Part shown: one piece after another, positions 1-6,249 of the stretch | Layout of the letters: each line of letters opens with the position of its first letter | Position numbering within the stretch: position 1 is the stretch's first letter | NCBI GenBank assembly: GCA_021846005.1 | Contig: JAJZIZ010000002.1 | Location: 1 to 18,206 of the forward strand | Source of the DNA: Microcaldota archaeon | GTDB lineage: Archaea > Micrarchaeota > Micrarchaeia > Micrarchaeales > CABMGC01 | DNA length: 18,206 bases | Direction: 5' to 3' | The notes under the pieces: model-generated | Databases searched by the model: none | Told to the model about the DNA's origin: nothing | What the model saw: the letters and a program-made list of their open reading frames with translations, nothing else | Made by a program: the position numbers and the translations under genes

Positions 1-1
1 T

Positions 2-298
2 GGTAAACAGTCTATCAGAATAAATGATGGACTTGCAGGTCCTTTGTTTGTCTTGAGTAGCGTTGAACATGTCACAGAAATAGAAGCGGCAACAGCAGTT
101 GCGGGAAGGAGAAAACTCTCGGGCTTTGAGGGTCTTTCGGGTCAGCAGGGATGGAAGCCCAGAATAGAATACCACCACTATAGAAGAATTATAGAGACAG
201 CAGAAAGATTGTTGGATATGAAAACAATAAACCGCACGTCAGTGGCAATTGAAGAGGCCGGAGAAACAGTAAAAGAACTTATAAGGATTTTCAGATAG
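2..298 (+). CDS. 3' end of an unrecognised protein gene (partial)
   Basis: The frame is open from the first base of the window to a TAG stop, giving at least 98 residues, so the gene begins upstream. The visible part starts with a hydrophobic stretch (LAGPLFVLSSVEHV). A Gly/Lys-rich segment follows, then a charged helical C-terminus (YHHYRRIIETAERLLDMK ... AIEEAGETVKELIRIF). The helical tail loosely recalls the lid helices of AAA+/Mg-chelatase-type ATPases, but no catalytic motif is visible, so I assign no function. An internal TTG at 44 could be called as a start by software, but the open frame before it argues for a truncated gene. It ends convergently, 43 bases before the end of the minus-strand surface protein gene. 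Confidence 0.6.
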   Translation, partial: GKQSIRINDGLAGPLFVLSSVEHVTEIEAATAVAGRRKLSGFEGLSGQQGWKPRIEYHHYRRIIETAERLLDMKTINRTSVAIEEAGETVKELIRIFR

Positions 299-341
299 GA
301 CCTTTGTTTAGGCGCAGATAAGACCCATTAGGATTAGCTAA

Positions 342-2060
342 TTATCCATAAGAAGGCAATACCACGTGATTCGATACAGGACCGCTATTCTGATTTATGC
401 CAATATTGCCGTTTATTGTAGGCAGTACAGAGAATGTGCCGATGGATGAACTTACATTTACAATGTTGGCAGCAGTTGTAGAGCTCGATAACGTATCTTC
501 CTGCGTTACTGCATATACGGTGCCATTGTATTGCTTTCCCAGAATTGCACCAGGACAGTTTACTGCAAGCGCAAAGGACTGGTTTGAAGCGAACGTAAGA
601 TTTACAGGGGTAAAGAGAGTTGCATTAGGCTGTGACGCATAGAAAGATGCAGTTGCAGATGAGTTTGTCTTTTCACAGTATAGCCCAAGAATTCTGATTT
701 TGGAACCCTGCGGCACTGTTGCATTTGGTATGGAGAAGAGGTTCATATTCTTGGAAGGCTTCAGCTCCATCAATGCGGATCCGGAAGAATTCATGTTCAC
801 ATTGTTGCATGCGAAGTATGCAGAATAACTTGAATTTATCACATTAAGGTTTATGCCGTTTTGGCATGTGCCGTTCATTATGCGATAAGGCACTTCAGAT
901 AGAACCTGCGTCGTAGATGCCTTGCCGTAATAGGCCATGTTCGTTGTTATTGAGAAATTCACATTAAGCGAAGATGGCTTTGCCTGTCCAGGAGATGGCG
1001 GGCTTGTTATGTTGAGCTGCAGGTTTGTGCTGAAATTATAAGGTATTCCGGTTGAAGCGGATATACATGTTGAGTATGGTCCTTTGAATTTCATTATAGC
1101 TGATGAAAGTCCAGAGGAAATGGAGGAAGTCTGGCTGTTATTCAGCGCAGAATTGTTCAGCACGTTTCCTAGGGCTAGATTTTTGGATGTTACATATCCC
1201 TTAAGGTATATGCAGCTGTTTCCCCTGTATGAAACATCGGATACATTGCTGGCATTTATGAATATGTTATTGGCAATGTAATTCGCAATTTTTATGGAGG
1301 TGTTTTTCTGGCTCTGGTTAATTGAATTGGATTGAACTTCTTTCGCTACGCATGCGTAGTCTGGAGGTATGTGGCTTGAACTTGAAGATCCTCCAAGAAG
1401 GGATAGTGCAAGCGAGGATTGGTTCTGGTTGCCGCATGCCAGATTCAAAACAGGAGTGTTTATTATTAGTTCAGATACATTTGAATTTAATATACGCGCA
1501 TTTATCGATGTCCTTGAATAATTTCCGTTCGTATCAGAGCCTATCAGGTAGCTGAAAGGTATTGCAAGATTCACTCCTGAAAGAAGAATGGATGCTTCCC
1601 CAGACCCAGTATAACTCACATTAGTGTTGTTTAGCAGGTTTACAGAGGTAGTCTTTGGATTTGATAGTATTTGGTATGGATTTATGCCGCTGACATTATT
1701 AAACTGGTGCAGAGAGACTGTTTTGCCAGAAGAAAACAATGCCGCTATTTTTGCATATGTGGTTGACTTCGAGGATATTGGATTGGACTGATTTCCAGCG
1801 GTTGGTGAAGAAGCGGATAGAGAGTTAGAGGTAGATACTGTGGATGAAGTGTGCAATGAAGAGTATGCGAAGAATGCGATCACTGCGATTATTATTACTG
1901 CCGCAGCGGCGCCTATCATCATGAAACGGCTGCTCCCCTTGCCTCCTGAAGAGGGTGGAGAAGCGGGAATCGAGCTGGCCGCGGCGCTGTTTCCAGGAAT
2001 GTTCTGTGATGTTGTTTGAGGGGCTCCCTGTGCGGGATTCCCAATAGCAGTATCGGACAT
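342..2060 (-). CDS. Bitopic cell-surface protein, Ser/Asn/Thr-rich
   Basis: This 572-residue protein has a Pro/Ser/Gly-rich N-terminus of about 45 residues, one hydrophobic segment (about residues 47-67) and a long Ser/Asn/Thr-rich remainder. No cleavable signal is seen, so it is probably anchored by its N-terminal helix with the C-terminal 500 residues outside. Many N-x-S/T sequons suggest N-glycosylation. The outer part carries eight cysteines, visible as LACGNQ, DYACVA, NSCIYL, STCIS, GTCQNG, YFACNN, LYCEK and VNCPG, which could form disulfides. No catalytic family was recognised; the C-terminal 150 residues look beta-rich. The ATG at 2060 is supported by a TATA-like box about 27 bases upstream, implying a leaderless mRNA. 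It lies downstream of the tRNA and membrane-protein genes on the same strand. Confidence 0.85.
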   Translation of the reverse strand: MSDTAIGNPAQGAPQTTSQNIPGNSAAASSIPASPPSSGGKGSSRFMMIGAAAAVIIIAVIAFFAYSSLHTSSTVSTSNSLSASSPTAGNQSNPISSKSTTYAKIAALFSSGKTVSLHQFNNVSGINPYQILSNPKTTSVNLLNNTNVSYTGSGEASILLSGVNLAIPFSYLIGSDTNGNYSRTSINARILNSNVSELIINTPVLNLACGNQNQSSLALSLLGGSSSSSHIPPDYACVAKEVQSNSINQSQKNTSIKIANYIANNIFINASNVSDVSYRGNSCIYLKGYVTSKNLALGNVLNNSALNNSQTSSISSGLSSAIMKFKGPYSTCISASTGIPYNFSTNLQLNITSPPSPGQAKPSSLNVNFSITTNMAYYGKASTTQVLSEVPYRIMNGTCQNGINLNVINSSYSAYFACNNVNMNSSGSALMELKPSKNMNLFSIPNATVPQGSKIRILGLYCEKTNSSATASFYASQPNATLFTPVNLTFASNQSFALAVNCPGAILGKQYNGTVYAVTQEDTLSSSTTAANIVNVSSSIGTFSVLPTINGNIGINQNSGPVSNHVVLPSYG

Positions 2061-2083
2061 GCTTCAATAATTTATCAGATATG

Positions 2084-2090
2084 TATATTA
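2084..2090 (-). promoter_or_regulatory. TATA-like box of the surface protein gene
   Basis: On the minus strand this reads TAATATA. It is centred 27 bases before the A of the ATG at 2060, the spacing expected for an archaeal TATA box driving a leaderless transcript. No Shine-Dalgarno sequence precedes the ATG, which agrees with this. Confidence 0.45.
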
Positions 2091-2158
2091 ATCTTTCCAT
2101 ATGCCAGATTTGTTGTGTTGTCCTGAATTAAGGTTCCATGCCAACAACAGCCATGACC

Positions 2159-2239
2159 GGAAAAAAGGTAAAAATAAGCAAGATATTCGAGAGTGAGGCA
2201 GGCATGTCGGGATTCAAGATGCCCGAAACAATGGCATGC
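2159..2239 (-). terminator. Stem-loop and T-tracts 3' of the tRNA
   Basis: Just past the tRNA 3' end, 2202-2239 can fold into a two-part stem: GCATG/CATGC outside, TCGGG/CCCGA inside, a 10-nt loop and an 8-nt one-sided bulge. Farther along the minus strand, T-rich tracts (T5, then T6) occur at about 2163-2175. Archaeal polymerase terminates at T-tracts, so this is the likely end of the tRNA transcript. The stem-loop could be a structured trailer. Confidence 0.4.
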
Positions 2240-2241
2240 TT

Positions 2242-2363
2242 TGGCGGAGGCGAGATTTGAACTCGCGATCTCTAGATTTCTTAGCAGTCATCGTAAAAAT
2301 ACTCGTCACTCATAAAGCTTCGCATATGAGTCTAGCGCTCTAACCAGGCTGAGCTACTCCGCC
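2242..2363 (-). tRNA. Elongator tRNA-Met (CAT) with a 47-nt intron
   Basis: The minus strand folds as a full cloverleaf. The acceptor GGCGGAG pairs with CTCCGCC and the D stem GCTC with GAGC. The anticodon stem CTAGA/TCTAG flanks the loop CTCATAA, and the T arm is GCGAG-TTCAAAT-CTCGC with discriminator A. The mature form is 75 nt, with no encoded CCA. Exon 1 is 2363-2325, the intron 2324-2278 and exon 2 2277-2242, placing the intron at the canonical 37/38 position; its edge could slip by a base or two within A residues. The GAGCGC...ACTCATAA pattern fits archaeal elongator tRNA-Met rather than initiator, which has G-C-rich anticodon-stem pairs. Splicing would need the archaeal tRNA endonuclease. 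I did not establish a bulge-helix-bulge fold. A tRNA-Ile2 (CAU) identity is less likely. Confidence 0.93.
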
Positions 2364-2385
2364 TCGGAGTTATATGCGTGGATAA

Positions 2386-2393
2386 TATCTAAA
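2386..2393 (-). promoter_or_regulatory. Box A (TATA) of the tRNA-Met gene
   Basis: The minus strand reads TTTAGATA, one base away from the common archaeal box A TTTAWATA. It is centred 26.5 bases before the first nucleotide of the mature tRNA. Transcription would therefore start at or next to G1, leaving little or no 5' leader for RNase P to remove. Confidence 0.45.
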
Positions 2394-2465
2394 TAGGTAA
2401 TGCAAGACCTTTGTCCTGGAAAGAAGTGAAGCTGGCGTTGCAATACAATTCCTGCAATGATTCCC

Positions 2466-3203
2466 TCAATGCTTGAGGATTGCAAAGCGCTTCATGTAAG
2501 CCTCAGCCTGGAATATCACGAAATACGGGAGTATTATCAGGGAGCTTAATATGAGTATTATATACTGCGAGAAGAATGGACCGGCAATGAACATGAAAAT
2601 AAGTGAGACTATGGATAGAGACATGGTTATCAGTACCAGCCATAGCAGGAAGTATTGCGGTGATTTTGCAACAAGTTTCACGCTGTTTTTCATAGACCTG
2701 AGTATTTTCTGGTCGTCAACCACCACTGCGCTAGGGGCGTAGAAGAATGGTATGAAGCCGAAGAAGCCCACTATCCCCGTCAGGAAGGTCTCTATGCCAA
2801 GATAGTAGCCGACGACGTTTGCTATCGTCAGTATTGCCGCGTATATTATGAAAAGTATGAAGACCCTGCCGGTGTATTTCTCTATTTCGCGTATTGCGCG
2901 CTGTCCGATTTTCATCTTTGTCTTCCTCGACTTGACTATCAGGCTTATGGCGACAAAGGCAAAGCTTATGAAAAGCAGCGAGAAGAAAAAGGCCAGCAGT
3001 ATTATTGCCATGGAGTAGAAGCCCAGATTCGAGAATATGCTTGCGCTCCTCAGGAATATGCCACCCATGCTCACGTATGTAGGCAGAGGAGCAAGCAAAG
3101 GTATCAGGAATGCTATTATGAAAGGTATGGAAAAGATCAGCACGAGGCGGATATTTGCCATGAATGTTTCGTAAGTGTCTGTAAGTATGTTGCCCATGGC
3201 CAC
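2466..3203 (-). CDS. Six-helix integral membrane protein of unknown function
   Basis: This 245-residue protein has about six hydrophobic segments: residues 20-40, 62-91, 113-134, 140-160, 184-208 and 212-232. A basic loop lies at 91-112 (KSRKTKMKIGQRAIREIEK). The segment FFYAPSAVVVDDQKILRSMKNSVKLVAKSPQYFLLW has the layout 'membrane helix, acidic pair, amphipathic helix with conserved Ser, re-entry'. That layout occurs in the uncharacterised membrane families related to YciC and the GDPD membrane domain; the comparison is from memory, and the function is unknown. The start is GTG 3203 or ATG 3197. An A/T-rich TATA-like element at about 3228-3235 would place a leaderless start at GTG 3203. It lies downstream of the pilin-like pair but is separated from it by a probable terminator. 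Confidence 0.8.
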   Translation of the reverse strand: MAMGNILTDTYETFMANIRLVLIFSIPFIIAFLIPLLAPLPTYVSMGGIFLRSASIFSNLGFYSMAIILLAFFFSLLFISFAFVAISLIVKSRKTKMKIGQRAIREIEKYTGRVFILFIIYAAILTIANVVGYYLGIETFLTGIVGFFGFIPFFYAPSAVVVDDQKILRSMKNSVKLVAKSPQYFLLWLVLITMSLSIVSLIFMFIAGPFFSQYIILILSSLIILPYFVIFQAEAYMKRFAILKH

Positions 3204-3252
3204 ACGTATAGAATAAACAAGGGAATCAATAAAAATGTATCATTGAATAAGG

Positions 3253-3299
3253 CAAAACAAAAAAGCCTTGCTAAAAGACTGGTGAGGCCCCGAGGCCTC
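3253..3299 (-). terminator. Terminator of the pilin-like gene
   Basis: A perfect 6-bp GC hairpin, GAGGCC-CCGA-GGCCTC, occupies 3284-3299. Downstream on the minus strand, at about 3253-3264, the sequence is T-rich (T6-G-T4). It lies 24 bases past the stop of the 3323-3790 gene. The hairpin plus T-tract separates the pilin-like genes from the membrane protein gene that follows. Confidence 0.5.
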
Positions 3300-3322
3300 C
3301 TGTTTAAGATCCCATTGGCAGA

Positions 3323-3790
3323 TTAGATGAATCCGCCGCTGGTTGGACCATAAGCAGCGCAGTTTACTCCGGAAGCAATAGGAACAGCTACGTTTGCTGA
3401 TCCTGACACGCTGAACTGGAGCAGGTTGCTTATTATGAATGGAGCAAGCGCATAGAGTATAATCATTATCACTCCGCCCATTAGGACTCCCATTCCCCAG
3501 CCCTGCATTGAACCCTTAAGGTTTCCTGAAGCAGGCATGAAGTGGGCGAACCCATAAAGCGTTCCTCCCAATATGAACATGAAGATTGCAAGCAGTCCTA
3601 TTACCTGGCTTATCCCGGTTATTATACCGCATAATGTGTCGGAAACGGTAGCAGCCTGCGGCGAAGTAGGGTATGACTGTGGCAGTACGGTTGTAAGTGA
3701 GTATCCAATTCCTATGGCCAAACTTCCAAAAGTAAGTGCCAGAAATATTAGCCGCATATTGCGCATCATCCATAAAGAAAGTTTATTCAT
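3323..3790 (-). CDS. VirB2/TrbC-like small membrane protein (pilin candidate), copy A
   Basis: This 155-residue protein has an N-terminal hydrophobic segment (about 12-33), a spacer, then two membrane helices (about 59-82 and 99-121) joined by a short loop with conserved G-N-x-K-G and QGWGM. A short tail with one cysteine follows. Signal sequence plus two helices with a short basic loop is the plan of VirB2/TrbC pilins of type IV secretion, and of the related archaeal DNA-transfer pilins (CedA1/TedC). It shares about 54 of 69 core residues with the neighbouring 165-residue paralogue, including the TLCGIIT and FMFILGGTLY motifs. The pilin role is inference from topology; a small membrane channel or holin-like protein is possible. 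A TATA-like box TATTTATAAA lies at 3823-3832. No ATPase or other secretion gene is visible beside it. Confidence 0.8.
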   Translation of the reverse strand: MNKLSLWMMRNMRLIFLALTFGSLAIGIGYSLTTVLPQSYPTSPQAATVSDTLCGIITGISQVIGLLAIFMFILGGTLYGFAHFMPASGNLKGSMQGWGMGVLMGGVIMIILYALAPFIISNLLQFSVSGSANVAVPIASGVNCAAYGPTSGGFI

Positions 3791-3822
3791 TTAAACTACC
3801 GGTTTTAATTGAAATGTTATGA

Positions 3823-3832
3823 TTTATAAATA
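3823..3832 (-). promoter_or_regulatory. TATA-like box of pilin-like gene A
   Basis: The minus strand reads TATTTATAAA, centred about 37 bases before the ATG at 3790. This predicts a short leader of about 10 nt. Copy A therefore probably has its own promoter and is not only read through from copy B. Confidence 0.45.
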
Positions 3833-3880
3833 TATCGGTGAGATTTGATTTTGTTATGACGTTACATTGCTTTTGGCGCT

Positions 3881-4378
3881 TCAAGCAGCACATGCGCTTA
3901 CGCTGCATGTGCCAGGCGAGGTTCCAGGTATGATTCCTGAACCGCCAGAAGATCCTGATCCCCCCAGAGGGCAGCTTACATAGCCTATGGATCCTATGCC
4001 TAGTCCTGAACTTGCTGAGCCCGTGCTGAATTGTATTACTGTATTTACTATGAAAGGCGCAAGCCCATACAATATAATCATTATTATGCCGCCCATAAGA
4101 ACGCTCATTCCCCAGCCCTGCGCTGCGCCTTTGATGTTCCCTGCGGCGGGGAGAAGGTGGGCAAATGCATATAGAGTGCCTCCGAGTATGAACATGAAAA
4201 TTGCAAGAACTCCTACTATCTGGCTTATTGCGGTTATTATGCCGCACAGCGTGTTTGTCAGGATGTACTGTGAAGTCTGAGCGTATGCGCTTGCAATCAG
4301 CAGCACTGCAGAAAGGGAGAATGCTATCAGGAAATTTTGCAGAAAATTCCTGATGCCTTTGGTGGATTGTACTGCCAT
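3881..4378 (-). CDS. VirB2/TrbC-like small membrane protein (pilin candidate), copy B
   Basis: This 165-residue paralogue sits 90 bases upstream of copy A on the same strand. The N-terminus is a clear Sec-type signal: a basic start, a hydrophobic core at about 13-30 and an A-Y-A|Q cleavage-like site near residue 33. Processing would leave a product of about 130 residues. Two membrane helices follow (about 48-71 and 90-111), with the loop AHLLPAAGNIKGAAQGWGM. The tail is Gly/Ser-rich and has three cysteines, the main difference from copy A. Signal processing followed by two helices is how VirB2-type pilins mature and insert in the membrane before assembly. The core is highly conserved between the copies, while the N- and C-termini differ, as expected for exposed parts. 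Function is inferred. Confidence 0.8.
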   Translation of the reverse strand: MAVQSTKGIRNFLQNFLIAFSLSAVLLIASAYAQTSQYILTNTLCGIITAISQIVGVLAIFMFILGGTLYAFAHLLPAAGNIKGAAQGWGMSVLMGGIIMIILYGLAPFIVNTVIQFSTGSASSGLGIGSIGYVSCPLGGSGSSGGSGIIPGTSPGTCSVSACAA

Positions 4379-4403
4379 TTCGTATTGACCTTTGTCTTCA
4401 GCA

Positions 4404-4441
4404 TTCGCGTATTAGGCGAAGCGCGGATATCATATCTTATA
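4404..4441 (-). promoter_or_regulatory. Promoter and inverted repeat upstream of pilin-like gene B
   Basis: A TATA-like stretch (minus strand TATAAGATATGATA, about 4428-4441) lies 50-64 bases before the ATG at 4378. That would give a leader of about 25-30 nt. A perfect inverted repeat TTCGC-N7-GCGAA (4404-4420) overlaps the predicted transcription start. It could be an operator or a leader hairpin; this is inference only. Confidence 0.35.
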
Positions 4442-4525
4442 GCAATAACTAGATTTATATTCATTATGCTGAAAACAGAAGCGCCTCTTCGGCAGCCTTT
4501 TTGTTGAGTACAGGGCTGGCCTTTT

Positions 4526-5158
4526 TCACCAGACATGAGGGATGATGCGCCAGCGAACCGACGAAGCGTATTTTTTATATGCCCGGCCGAAATGCCCGTA
4601 AAGCATCTTTTCCTCCTTTCTTATCCTTATAGCATATGCAAACAGCGGCAAGAGAATGCATACGAGGAGACCCGCAAAGTTTCCCATTGCTATGCCGAAG
4701 CCTATTGCTGCCAGAAAGCCGCCCAGATATGAAGGATGCCTGACTGTCTTGTAAGGGCCTTTAGTGACAACGCGATGGTTGCGCTGTATCGACAGGAGAT
4801 GCGTGAACATGTTTCCTAGAGCAGCCATAGACCACCTCCTGATCACGATGCCGATGAATATAACCGCGGCGCCTGCCAGGAGATACACGTAAGCCGGACC
4901 TGGAAAGAAGAGATATCCGGGAGTTGCGCCATATGCCATCCAGCCTATCGAGATTGATGCCCATATGATGATTAAAGTAAGTAACGAATTGCCCCTGTCG
5001 GTGCGCATCCAGTTTTTCAGTTCTTCTGCAAAGGCGGATGCGCTCCCTTTCCTTACCGTTTTTCTGACGTGATTTGAGAAGGTATAGATTTCGGATAAGC
5101 CGAATGAAAATATCATTGCGGCAAAAACCAGCGACGAATAAAATAACTGAGTATACAT
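4526..5158 (-). CDS. Isoprenylcysteine methyltransferase (ICMT)-family membrane protein
   Basis: From the ATG at 5158 the protein is 210 residues with about four or five membrane helices. Near the C-terminus it has GPYKTVRHPSYLG (134-146) and then EEKMLYGHFGRAYKKY (about 182-197). These form the S-adenosylmethionine-binding region and helix of the ICMT/PEMT-like family. Eukaryotic members methylate prenylated cysteines; the substrates of archaeal members are not established and may be lipids or small isoprenoids. The frame extends upstream to 5341, but that extension is antisense-like and overlaps the MoxR gene. The ATG at 5158 has a strong Shine-Dalgarno (GGAGGG, 5167-5172) eight bases upstream and begins 20 bases after the MoxR stop, so the two form an operon. 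Confidence 0.87.
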   Translation of the reverse strand: MYTQLFYSSLVFAAMIFSFGLSEIYTFSNHVRKTVRKGSASAFAEELKNWMRTDRGNSLLTLIIIWASISIGWMAYGATPGYLFFPGPAYVYLLAGAAVIFIGIVIRRWSMAALGNMFTHLLSIQRNHRVVTKGPYKTVRHPSYLGGFLAAIGFGIAMGNFAGLLVCILLPLFAYAIRIRKEEKMLYGHFGRAYKKYASSVRWRIIPHVW

Positions 5159-5166
5159 TATGCCTG

Positions 5167-5172
5167 CCCTCC
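5167..5172 (-). promoter_or_regulatory. Ribosome binding site that fixes the ICMT-like start
   Basis: The minus strand reads GGAGGG, eight bases before the ATG at 5158. It is the clearest Shine-Dalgarno in the window. It supports the short ICMT-like form over the 271-residue open frame, and its internal operon position fits the use of SD at non-leaderless genes. Confidence 0.6.
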
Positions 5173-5178
5173 TGCCTG

Positions 5179-6087
5179 CTACGAATACGTGGCTATTATG
5201 CCGTCTATTATGCCGTTGACTCCTATCCCCCCGGTAGACCTTACTGCAAGCCTGTGGCTGAGCACCGGCCTTGCGAGGAATTTGATGTCGCCAATGGTTA
5301 CCTTGTCTCTTCCTTCTATGAGCGCCTTTGCCTTCCCGCATTTCATGAAGGAAATGTCTGCCCTGGGGCTGGCCCCCATGACAATGTGTATGGATTTCCT
5401 TGTCTCTGAAACAATGCCGGTAATGTAGTCTTTGACGTCGTCAGGCAAGATCACTGATTTTGCGCTTTCCTGCAGTTCTAATATCTCCGAAGTGCCTATG
5501 ACCTTGTTGACCACTATCTTCTCCTCGGCTTCTTTTATTCTTATCATCATGCCTTCTTCTTCCCGGGAAGGATAATCGACAGGTATGCGCATCAGGAATC
5601 TGTCTGCAAGCACCTTTGGCAGAGGCTCTGTGCCTTCTATCCTGAGAGGATTCTGCGTTGCGAACGCGTTGAACGGCTTTGGGAGATCCATCGTAGTGCC
5701 GCCTAAAGTTACCTGGCGTTCCTCCAGGGTTTCCAGCAGTGAGCTCATGACCCTGGGCTGCGTCCTGTTGAGTTCGTCGAAAAGAAGTATGTTCGTAAAT
5801 ACAGGACCCTTGCTTACCTGAACCTGATTCTCCTGATTGAGAAAAGTGTATCCGACAATATCAGAAGGGCCTACGTCAGGGGTTCCCTGAATCCTCTTGA
5901 AATCGGCAGCTATGGTATCTGCCAGGGCCTTGGTCATTGTTGTCTTTGCGACCCCTGGAACTCCTTCAAGAAGAGTATGGCCGTCTGCTATCAGTGTTAT
6001 GAACATCAATTCCAGGACCGATTCATCACCGGAAATATGCTTCTTCAATTCCACAAGGATCTTTTGATAAGTATCTTTGGCGTTCAA
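5179..6087 (-). CDS. MoxR-family AAA+ ATPase
   Basis: This 302-residue AAA+ ATPase carries Walker A GVPGVAKT (about 42-49), Walker B ILLFDEL (100-106), sensor 1 ATQNP (143-147) and an EGTEPLPKVLADRF segment with the arginine-finger region (about 151-164). A C-terminal helical lid follows. The order and spacing are those of MoxR/RavA-type chaperone ATPases, which remodel or activate partner proteins, often VWA-domain proteins or enzymes. The frame runs to 6234, but the extra 49 residues do not look like MoxR. I chose TTG 6087 because GGTG (6093-6096) lies five bases upstream, a TATA-like box at 6121-6130 suits a 10-15 nt leader, and the length matches the family. The usual DUF58/VWA partners are absent; an ICMT-like gene follows instead. 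Confidence 0.9.
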   Translation of the reverse strand: MNAKDTYQKILVELKKHISGDESVLELMFITLIADGHTLLEGVPGVAKTTMTKALADTIAADFKRIQGTPDVGPSDIVGYTFLNQENQVQVSKGPVFTNILLFDELNRTQPRVMSSLLETLEERQVTLGGTTMDLPKPFNAFATQNPLRIEGTEPLPKVLADRFLMRIPVDYPSREEEGMMIRIKEAEEKIVVNKVIGTSEILELQESAKSVILPDDVKDYITGIVSETRKSIHIVMGASPRADISFMKCGKAKALIEGRDKVTIGDIKFLARPVLSHRLAVRSTGGIGVNGIIDGIIATYS

Positions 6088-6120
6088 ATATACACCGGCA
6101 ATTAGTGGTGGAATTAAAAG

Positions 6121-6130
6121 TAATTTATAC
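6121..6130 (-). promoter_or_regulatory. TATA-like box of the moxR operon
   Basis: The minus strand reads GTATAAATTA, centred about 38 bases before the TTG at 6087. The predicted leader is about 12 nt and includes the GGTG ribosome-binding motif at 6093-6096. The intergenic region also holds the divergent rpoF promoter. Confidence 0.45.
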
Positions 6131-6220
6131 CTTCTGCAACGTTCATGAAAGCCACGCGCATAAGGCGGGGATGCGGTGCCATGCATTTTTTTCACATGCG
6201 CGGCCTGTCCAAACAAAAGA

Positions 6221-6228
6221 TTTATATT
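6221..6228 (+). promoter_or_regulatory. TATA box of rpoF
   Basis: TTTATATT is centred 25.5 bases before the A of ATG 6250. The spacing predicts transcription starting at the start codon, a leaderless mRNA, and favours ATG 6250 over the in-frame ATG at 6259. Confidence 0.5.
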
Positions 6229-6249
6229 CACCATATTAGATAGTATAGA

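Noticed and set aside
4327..4536. Possible 69-residue minus-strand gene between the ICMT-like and pilin-like B genes
   Set aside because: It overlaps the pilin B signal sequence in another frame, covers its promoter region and has no recognisable protein character.
5159..5341. N-terminal extension of the ICMT-like reading frame (about 61 residues)
   Set aside because: It overlaps the MoxR gene in another frame, is unlike the family, and the strong Shine-Dalgarno points to ATG 5158.
6088..6234. N-terminal extension of the MoxR reading frame
   Set aside because: The 49 extra residues are not MoxR-like and the region contains TATA elements. GGTG before TTG 6087 and family length favour the shorter form.
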